In this document: one piece after another, positions 57,418 to 64,000 of the stretch | How positions within the stretch are numbered: position 1 is the stretch's first letter | Layout of the letters: each line of letters begins with the position of its first letter | Source: Diatrype stigma | Taxonomy: Eukaryota > Ascomycota > Sordariomycetes > Xylariales > Diatrypaceae | Assembly: GCA_022225965.2 (NCBI GenBank) | Contig: JAKJXP020000108.1 | Coordinates: 62,001 to 126,000 of the forward strand | Reading direction: 5' to 3' | DNA: 64,000 nt | The notes under the pieces: generated by a model | The model's input: only the letters and a program-made list of their open reading frames with translations | What the model was told of the DNA's origin: nothing | The model's database searches: none | Program-made: the position numbers and the translations under genes

Positions 57418-58924
57418 TTAATCGGGATTTTTCTTGGTTGATCCCTGCCACGTGAACTCCAAGATCGCAAAAGCAGACCCCTCTGGCTTAATCACATTCT
57501 GGAATGTAAAACCGGAATCTGCTCTTGTGAAAAGCGACCTCAGTTCCGCCACGGTTCGCTCTTGTCCGTTAAACGCCGCCGCCATGTTGAGATCAGTGGC
57601 CCTAGAGAAGACGTCAAGAACAGTTCCACGGGAAAGTTTATATTTGCCTTACGCACCTGATGTTTTTCTCCTTCCACAATGCCACCGTGCCGGGTTCGGG
57701 CATCAGGGTTTCTTGAACCAAAACCTTGGCACCTGACTTGAGTGCAGGTATGAGAGCTTGCAGGATTTGAATACAGTATTTATCGGACCAATTGTGAAAC
57801 ATCCAGCGTAGGGAATACGCGTCTGCTGCTACGCATGGCTGCGGCGCAAAGGGATCGTGAGCTGTGAATCGCACTCTGTCGCGTAATTCTTCTGGAACAT
57901 CGTCGTCATCTCGACCTTTTTGTATATCTTGAGCAGTCAACTGTAGGTTGTTGAACTTTTTAGCCAAGGCGATGGAGACAGCTCCTTGGGAGCCGATGTC
58001 GATCACTCGGGCGTCGCCCAGAGACTCCCAGTCATAATAGTCTGTTATGTATGACAAATTAAACTGAGGCCGCTCAGAAAAGATGGCCATGCCTCTTGCC
58101 CATTGACCAGCTCGCTCGTTGTCCTTTGCAAAAACACTGTAAATGGTGTCTGCGTCATCGTTCGACAGCGAATAACCCTGCAAATATATTTGAGTGCTGT
58201 TCTGAAGCTGGACGGGACGAAAAACAATCATACTGTTTCATTAGGTTCCTCAGATGCTGGCCACGTCTGAAGGGCCTCAATCATCTATTGTATTGTAATC
58301 GTCAACTTCAAGCTTGCTGAGACTTACTGGTCTGTGAAAGCACTAACCTTCGTGGCAGCTGGCCACATCTCGCGCGTGCCAGACTGCAGCCAGTCGTTGG
58401 CCGGAGAATGACTCAAAACTTTCGACGCAGATGTGTGAGCAACCATACCGGGCTCTGGTTCATGGAACACTCGCATCGTCATAGCATGGCGCAGAATACG
58501 AGCTGTCATACGTTCCGTCATGGGCGTTCTGCTGGCGATGTCCCCAAACGACACCCGGCCATTGGACGGGACTAAATCCGCAATCTTGAACTGAGCAATT
58601 GCTCCCAAGCATACTAAGTTGTTATGCTTTCGGAATGTCACAGTCAGTTGCCATCTCTATAATATTCAACGACACTTTGCTTACGCCTCCATGCCTATGA
58701 ATCAAATTTAGTGGCTCTAGCAGTAAGTCATGGAGCTCTGCCGTGGCGTCAAGCAAAACATCTCGATCCTTGGAAGTCTCAAGCGGGAGATGAAAGGAGG
58801 CATCTTCGTCAAAACTAGGCGACGGAATGGCTTCAGCATCGAGCGTTCTCTGAATGCTGGATACTGATTTGCTGATGGCACTCGCAAGCTGCACGATGCG
58901 AGAGACACCCTCGCTAGAAGTCAT
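57418..58924 (-). CDS. O-methyltransferase OMT4, catalytically intact paralog of OMT2
   Basis: Five exons: 58924-58685, 58626-58348, 58284-58234, 58177-57657 and 57601-57418 (424 aa). Lengths 240, 279, 51, 521 and 184 match OMT2 (240, 279, 51, 527, 181). Introns are GT-AG. The protein starts MTSSEGVSRIVQLASAISKS. It shows HEPEPGMVAHT, a SAM motif RVIDIGSQGAVSIALA (second Gly replaced by Ser), the catalytic block LRWMFHNWSDKYCIQIL and QETLMPEPGTVALW. The His base is present. It is divergent to the A-T-TE synthetase gene across about 900 bp, so the two are probably co-expressed and OMT4 likely methylates the synthetase-derived scaffold. Confidence 0.88.
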
Positions 58925-59839
58925 GCTGGATCTTGCAACGCTGGAGACTGCAGGATATGCTAGAAGCTCACTTTTGGATCCCTGGACTGCTGGTAAAGTG
59001 GTGGAGTTTCGACTTACATGGCGCTGTGATTCGGATAGAGAGAGAATCTTCGCGAATAGGGCTCTCGAGAGCCTACCTGCGTTTCCGAATACCCGTCAGA
59101 GGCTGGGTGTTCAAGTAACGGATATAAGCATATTGATCTAGAAGTAGTTGTCTACCTAGGTAGGTAGCCAACACGGTACATCAGCAATAAGTACCCAAGG
59201 ACTTTTCAGCCAAGTTCCAGCGCAGATATTTCATGCAGTCATCTTGGGGGATCAAGCCATGTTACAGCGGATGCAGAAAGGGGAAGTGACTCCGTGATGT
59301 CAACAGCCAATCTGCGACCTGAGAACTGTATCACATACTTTTTAACATGCTACGACGCTGACCTGCTTGAGGTCCCCGAGACCTGTTATGTCAGATACCA
59401 AAACGAGACAAGTTGGGCAACCATGTTGGTCTTTGGTGTGACTTGGGCGCTTGAGATGTCATCTAGACTCAACATCCATTTGGAGACGTGTGATACAGCG
59501 TCACACGCATGCCTTAACGATAAGCAACGGGGTAGCATTGAATCCCAAGGGAATATAGAAAATGGATTATGATCGACTATGCCTGCCACATCAATGGGAG
59601 TGTTGTGTAAGATTGACACGTGTCGCAATACAACGAAAAGATTCGATGACGAATCTGGAGCGTTTGTGATTCCAGTCTCGATAATTGAATGGAACAGGGC
59701 TGTCAGTTCACACCATCTTCCCAAACAGAGCCGCAATAGCAACTATCCTTATGTCTATTGTTATTGTTCCTTGTTCGACAAGAAGCGGTTCCGCATTCGA
59801 CCGTCCATTCGCCTGCTGCTCTGGTTGTGAAACCCCAAG
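58925..59839. promoter_or_regulatory. Divergent promoter region OMT4/synthetase
   Basis: 915 bp between outward-facing start codons. A GTAGGTAGGTAG-type tract lies at about 59,152-59,168. Open frames of 90-118 codons here overlap on opposite strands and look like chance. Confidence 0.5.
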
Positions 59840-62809
59840 ATGAACATAGGGGAATCTACTTCTGTGACTTCATGTGCCACTTTTCAAGATGTTCTCAAAC
59901 ATCAAGCGGAGTCGTCCTATCCTCGACGTCTGCTCTTTTATCCTCTGGGCAACACGAGTCATGCCATAGACGTCACTTATGCCGACCTGTATCATCAGGC
60001 AAAATACAATAGCTTCAGAGTTCGGTCTCTCGCGCAGTTCAAATTCGGTCAGCCACTTCTGCTGCATTTTGATGACCACTGGGATACTGTATTGTGGTTC
60101 TGGTCGGTGCTTCTGGCTGGCGGCGTGCCCGTCATTTCAACACCATTCAGCAACGCAGAGGAAGATCGATCTCAGCATATCAAGGCTTTGTCTGGTCTGT
60201 TACAAGCCCCTCTTTGCTTCACCAGATCTAGTTTGTTGCCTCTGTTTGGCAAGGGCCAACATTTCCACCTAAAAACTGTTGAAAGTCTCCTTGAAGAGGC
60301 ACGAGCTGGCTCAGCCCATGGCGAGAGTGAAGGCCGCGTGAGCAGCCAAGCGCCGCAATCTAACCAGGAAACTGTTAACGCGGCATTGGATGAAGTTCAG
60401 CATTTGGACCCCGACGTCTTCGGCTTGAACGGCAAAGAAGCCATCGCCGGGAGAGAAGACTGTCCTCCAATGATGCTCCTCTTGACATCGGGCAGTACTG
60501 GGAATGCGAAAGCTGTCAAATTCAGTCATAGCCAAGTCTTGACCGCGGTTGCTGGCAAAGCTGCTCTTCGCCCTAATCCACCAGATCAGCCATTTCTCAA
60601 TTGGATCGGCCTTAATCACGTTGCTGGTCTGATCGAGATTCATCTACTCGCATTGTGGCTCGGCGTTGACCAGGTCCATGTGAGTGCGGCTGACATTATA
60701 CCGTCGCCGAGGATCTTTCTGGATCTCCTTAGTCGGCACCACGTTTCTCGCACGTTTGCGCCAAATTTCTTCCTTGCGAAACTGGTTTCAACTATTGATA
60801 TTTTGGAAGCAACAAAAAGCAAATGGGACCTTTCTAGCTTGCTTGGTGTGGTATCTGGCGGCGAGCCAAACGACGTCAAGACCTGTCTAGCAGCATCCGC
60901 CTTGTTCGAGAAACTTGGTGCCAGAACCGAAATCCTTATTGCAGGCTTTGGTATGACCGAGACGTGTGCTGGGTCTATTTATAATGGGAAGTGTCCCAGT
61001 TTTGATGTATCCCAGGGCAATACCATAGCCTCTCTTGGAAAATGCATTAGTGGCGTGGAAATGCGAATCAATTCCCCTGAAAACACGATTGGTCTGACTG
61101 GGCCCGGAGAGGTCGGTGACCTCGAAGTGCGTGGTCCTGTCGTTTTTGAGGGGTATTATCGCAACCAGAATGCTACAGATGATGCATTTACCACTGACCG
61201 TTGGTTTCGCACCGGAGACCGAGGATTTATTGATGAATACGGGAACCTCAATCTTGTTGGTCGGTCCAAGGATATCATCAATATCAATGGCGTCAAAATT
61301 GCGACAGGAGACATTCAAGACGGCATCGAACAGGCCCTTGGGGATCAAGTCGCACGATTAGTTGTTTTTGCGTCTAAAGCCGCCCATACTGAGCAGACGA
61401 CAGTTGCATTCATTCCCAAAGTGTTCCCTATAGGTGATGATACAGCTGCGGCCATTGTCCGGCTGGCAACGCGGGCGTGTCTACTCAAGACGGGGACTTC
61501 ACCGTTCGTCTTCCCACTCCTAGAACAATCGATACCAAAACTTTCCATCTCCACCCTGGGGAAGATATCGCGGGTCAAGGCGGCTGCCATGTTCGCAAAT
61601 GGAGAGTTTGATCGTGATATCGACTTCCATGAGCATGCGATGCGCCGCGCCGCGGATAACAGTCGTACTCTTGACTTGAAATGGGCGTCGCAAGCAGAGA
61701 CTCAGCTGATCAAGGATGTCGCGGAAATTCTAGACACGAGTGCAGAAATGCTTGACATCTATGCCGACACGTGTGTCTTCGACATCGGATTCACCTCAAT
61801 GCATGTCATTAAGCTCAAATATCGCATTGATAGACGGCTTGGAATGAACTATCCGGTAGTTCACATCATGAAGAACCTATCCGTCCGCTCGTTAGCGGCC
61901 GACATCGACGCCCATGTCCGCCGGTCCCAATCTCTTGACCTCCAGCAGAACCCGGTTCATTCCTACGACCCTCTCATAGTCCTTCGCCCAGAAGGTATCA
62001 AGACGCCGCTATGGATAGTACACCCGGGCGTTGGCGAAGTTCTTATTTTTGTCCGACTAGCTCAGCATCTCACCAGCGACAATCGGCCTGTGTTCGCCTT
62101 GCGAGCAGCTGGTCTCGAGGACGGGCAGCAGTTCTTTAGAAGCATTGCAGAGGCTGTTGATATATACACAGCAGCGATTCGTAGGCGCCAACCGCGTGGG
62201 CCTTACGCTCTGGCGGGCTATAGCTACGGCGCCATGCTAGCATTCGAGATAGCGAAGCGATTAGAAGCTGACGGCGCAGTGGTACGCTTTCTTGGTTCTT
62301 TCAATCTGCCACCATACATCAAAAATCGAATTCGCCAGTTGGACTGGAGTACATGCTTACTTAATCTGGCCCATTTCCTAGATCTCTTGGCGGAGGATGT
62401 CTCCGATTCTTTGGTAGCGGACAGGGCCTTGAAGGGACTTACTCACGCAGCAGCGTTGCAGCACGTCATGGAGATAGCCGATAAACCGCGCTTGAAGGAA
62501 CTGGGATTGGACCAGAAGGCGTTGAAGCGTTGGGTCGATGTTGTTTATAGCCTCCAAACCATGGCGCGAGACTATGAGCCCTCTGGAAAGGTTGGCAGTA
62601 TTGATGTCTTTCATGCCATACCACTCCAAGCCGTGTCGAAATCTTCCGAGGAGTGGCTGCGCGACCATTTAAGCAGATGGGCGGACTTCGTGCGTGAGCC
62701 ACCGAGGTTTCACAGTGTGCAAGGCGCACACTACACTATGATCGGGCCCGAGTATGTAAGAGGCTTTGCGTTGAAGTTGAAGAAGGCTTTAAAGGCCCGA
62801 GGGCTATGA
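59840..62809 (+). CDS. NRPS-like synthetase, A-T-TE architecture (aryl-pyruvate coupling type)
   Basis: Single exon, 989 aa. The adenylation domain (about 30-600) has LLLTSGSTGNAKAVKFSH (about 212-229), GFGMTETCAG, WFRTGDRGFIDEYGNLNLVG, RSKDIININGVK and TLGKISRVK with the A10 Lys. The thiolation domain has VFDIGFTSMHVIKLK, with phosphopantetheine Ser about 653. The thioesterase has GYSYGAMLAFEIAK (nucleophile Ser about 795) and GAHYTMIGPEYV (His about 964). There is no condensation domain. This A-T-TE layout and length match the TdiA, AtrA, MicA and BtyA-type enzymes, which activate arylpyruvic acids and dimerise them on the TE to terphenyl quinones, furanones or butenolides. Which acid and ring form it makes cannot be read from sequence alone. 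It is the only scaffold-forming gene seen in the window, so it defines the cluster. Confidence 0.9.
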   Translation: MNIGESTSVTSCATFQDVLKHQAESSYPRRLLFYPLGNTSHAIDVTYADLYHQAKYNSFRVRSLAQFKFGQPLLLHFDDHWDTVLWFWSVLLAGGVPVISTPFSNAEEDRSQHIKALSGLLQAPLCFTRSSLLPLFGKGQHFHLKTVESLLEEARAGSAHGESEGRVSSQAPQSNQETVNAALDEVQHLDPDVFGLNGKEAIAGREDCPPMMLLLTSGSTGNAKAVKFSHSQVLTAVAGKAALRPNPPDQPFLNWIGLNHVAGLIEIHLLALWLGVDQVHVSAADIIPSPRIFLDLLSRHHVSRTFAPNFFLAKLVSTIDILEATKSKWDLSSLLGVVSGGEPNDVKTCLAASALFEKLGARTEILIAGFGMTETCAGSIYNGKCPSFDVSQGNTIASLGKCISGVEMRINSPENTIGLTGPGEVGDLEVRGPVVFEGYYRNQNATDDAFTTDRWFRTGDRGFIDEYGNLNLVGRSKDIININGVKIATGDIQDGIEQALGDQVARLVVFASKAAHTEQTTVAFIPKVFPIGDDTAAAIVRLATRACLLKTGTSPFVFPLLEQSIPKLSISTLGKISRVKAAAMFANGEFDRDIDFHEHAMRRAADNSRTLDLKWASQAETQLIKDVAEILDTSAEMLDIYADTCVFDIGFTSMHVIKLKYRIDRRLGMNYPVVHIMKNLSVRSLAADIDAHVRRSQSLDLQQNPVHSYDPLIVLRPEGIKTPLWIVHPGVGEVLIFVRLAQHLTSDNRPVFALRAAGLEDGQQFFRSIAEAVDIYTAAIRRRQPRGPYALAGYSYGAMLAFEIAKRLEADGAVVRFLGSFNLPPYIKNRIRQLDWSTCLLNLAHFLDLLAEDVSDSLVADRALKGLTHAAALQHVMEIADKPRLKELGLDQKALKRWVDVVYSLQTMARDYEPSGKVGSIDVFHAIPLQAVSKSSEEWLRDHLSRWADFVREPPRFHSVQGAHYTMIGPEYVRGFALKLKKALKARGL

Positions 62810-63192
62810 AAAGAGTATTGAATGGTCAGCCATATTGCACCAATTCGGTCGACGATGAATTATATTACGAACTAGCCTTGCAATCGGGCAGTGCGTTGCT
62901 GCTGCTGTACAGCAGCTGCGGCGTTGCAACTACAGACCTTCTAGGTGGTTCCATCGGCTTTGGCTGTACGGCCGAAGGCCCGAAGCCGAAGCCGGCACAT
63001 ATAGCCTTTGGTCCTCGTCTATATAAGAGATGCTGGCTCGTCCAATCTTGTATGTAGATTCCCATAGACAGACAGACAATGAAACATACTTTTCTTCAGA
63101 AAGGCCCACAGAGTAGATGTTTCCAGTTTCCAGTACCTGGCCAGCTGGAGTAGGGCCTTCGCCCTACTCCGATTCAGCCTGTTTCACGCCTT
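62810..63192. other. Region downstream of the synthetase
   Basis: No gene. GAAGGCCCGAAGCCGAAGCCGG is a small GC-rich repeat near 62,974. A dispersed hairpin repeat lies at 63,127-63,178. Confidence 0.4.
63127..63178. repeat. Dispersed about 50-bp hairpin repeat, intact copy
   Basis: TTTCCAGTACCTGGCCAGCT, then a perfect stem-loop (GAGTAGGGC-CTTC-GCCCTACTC), then CGATTCAGCC. The same unit, RIP-altered, is at 33,033-33,083, about 30 kb away. Confidence 0.7.
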
Positions 63193-63200
63193 GGTGTAAG

Positions 63201-63318
63201 CAGGGTGTCACGCAACGCAACCTATGCAACGCGATTGCCACCAATTAGTTGCTACCAGCTTCTGCAATCCATCCACCAGAGGTCCTTGTTGTAGTGGATT
63301 GCGTTGTGTGACACCCTG
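63201..63318. mobile_element. hAT-type MITE, 118 bp
   Basis: Ends are CAGGGTGTCACGCAACGCAA and the reverse complement of CCAGGGTGTCACACAACGCA (right end at 63,318), giving a TIR of about 22 bp with two mismatches. CAGGG-type termini and an 8-bp flanking pair (GGTGTAAG at 63193-63200, GGTGTGAA at 63319-63326, six of eight identical) fit the hAT superfamily. Far too short to code for a transposase. Confidence 0.7.
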
Positions 63319-63326
63319 GGTGTGAA

Positions 63327-64000
63327 TGCACTACCGCCGTAACCAAAGGAGTCAGTCTAAGTCTTAGACATGCCATGGTCTATATACGAAGAATGATAAA
63401 GGCGGCTTTCGTGGATATATTGCGGTTAAGTTATTACTGACATCAGGAGGTGGCAAAGGAGTGTATAGGACGCCAGTATTTCCACTCTTGTAATTTATAC
63501 GTGATAGACTAGCACCTATCATATCCAGAGGTATTTATGCTGCCTCCTCGACAAGGAAATCATCATGAATGACAACAACTTGGTTCGTGATTATTGGGCT
63601 CGCTATTTAATACGGCAAGTTGAGAACGTGCCAGGTTACACTGGGTTGTAACAGCAGAGTGGTTCGTAACGCATTAGGCTTCCCTTGCTTAAACAAACAG
63701 TTTGCGGACGTGTGTGGGTCATATCTGTCTGCTTGTGCTTCTCACCTCTCAGACTGACCTTAATTCTAGACATAACCCAACCGCTCACTCAAGGGCGCGT
63801 CTGGGCTACTTGAAGAACGAGAGTCAGGGTATTGGCTATGTAGCTCATGGAAGGTATCATTGTTTATGCAGCTCTTGACATCTCTTGCTTGCTGCTCCTA
63901 GTCACATTGACGCAGATGAACGGATACGGTCAAGAGTTAAGCGACCTGCTACGTTATCTCTTTGCCCAGACACCAAATTCTTAATCACATAAAAACGTCT
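63327..64000. other. Right end of the window
   Basis: Normal composition with no supported gene, RNA or repeat. If the metabolite cluster continues, its next gene lies beyond the window. Confidence 0.4.

Noticed and set aside
59294..59742. Overlapping 92- and 118-codon frames between OMT4 and the synthetase
   Set aside because: They are on opposite strands of the same promoter region and resemble no family.

Overview
The window is nuclear DNA of a filamentous ascomycete (Pezizomycotina, most likely Sordariomycetes). The signs are short (about 50-100 nt) GT-AG introns with fungal branch points, fungal-type housekeeping genes, an intron-containing tRNA-Gln, and two very AT-rich, TpA-rich blocks holding LTR retrotransposons full of stop codons. 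That pattern is typical of repeat-induced point mutation (RIP).

Left arm (1-22,780), gene-dense core: a PRS5-type PRPP synthetase (-), an XPG/Asteroid-type nuclease (+), a small DUF7704-like membrane protein (+), tRNA-Gln(TTG) (-), a YMR226C-like SDR (+), an apparently non-coding segment with box C/D snoRNA candidates (-), the exosome subunit MTR3 (+), a 619-bp TA-flanked MITE with perfect 80-bp inverted repeats, an Asi1/Asi3-like membrane RING ligase (+), the tRNA-splicing endonuclease subunit SEN34 (-), and an unrecognised two-exon gene (-).

First AT-rich block (about 22,780-33,030): a RIP-degraded Ty3/gypsy element (24,138-32,701, pol on the minus strand) with about 207-bp LTRs. A palindromic TIR element is nested in it, and a less mutated core inside that has tRNA-like promoter boxes.

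Accessory arm (33,030-64,000): a JmjC protein (+), a C2H2 zinc-finger gene cut by an in-frame TGA (-), a decayed DUF6536 gene and an unknown ORF (-), then a secondary-metabolite cluster. The cluster holds four plant-type O-methyltransferase genes, one P450, and an A-T-TE NRPS-like synthetase at 59,840-62,809. Gene pairs are divergent around shared promoters: OMT1/OMT2, P450/OMT3 and OMT4/synthetase. A RIP-mutated Ty1/copia element (49,914-57,200, perfect 5-bp TSD TTACG) lies inside the cluster, between OMT3 and OMT4.

Working model (inference): the synthetase joins two aryl-pyruvate units into a quinone, furanone or butenolide core, as TdiA-, AtrA- and MicA-type A-T-TE enzymes do. The P450 hydroxylates it and the methyltransferases cap the hydroxyls. 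OMT2 and OMT4 are paralogs with nearly identical exon architecture, but OMT2 has lost the usual catalytic histidine and motif-I aspartate. No prenyltransferase, transporter, regulator or aminotransferase was recognised in the window.
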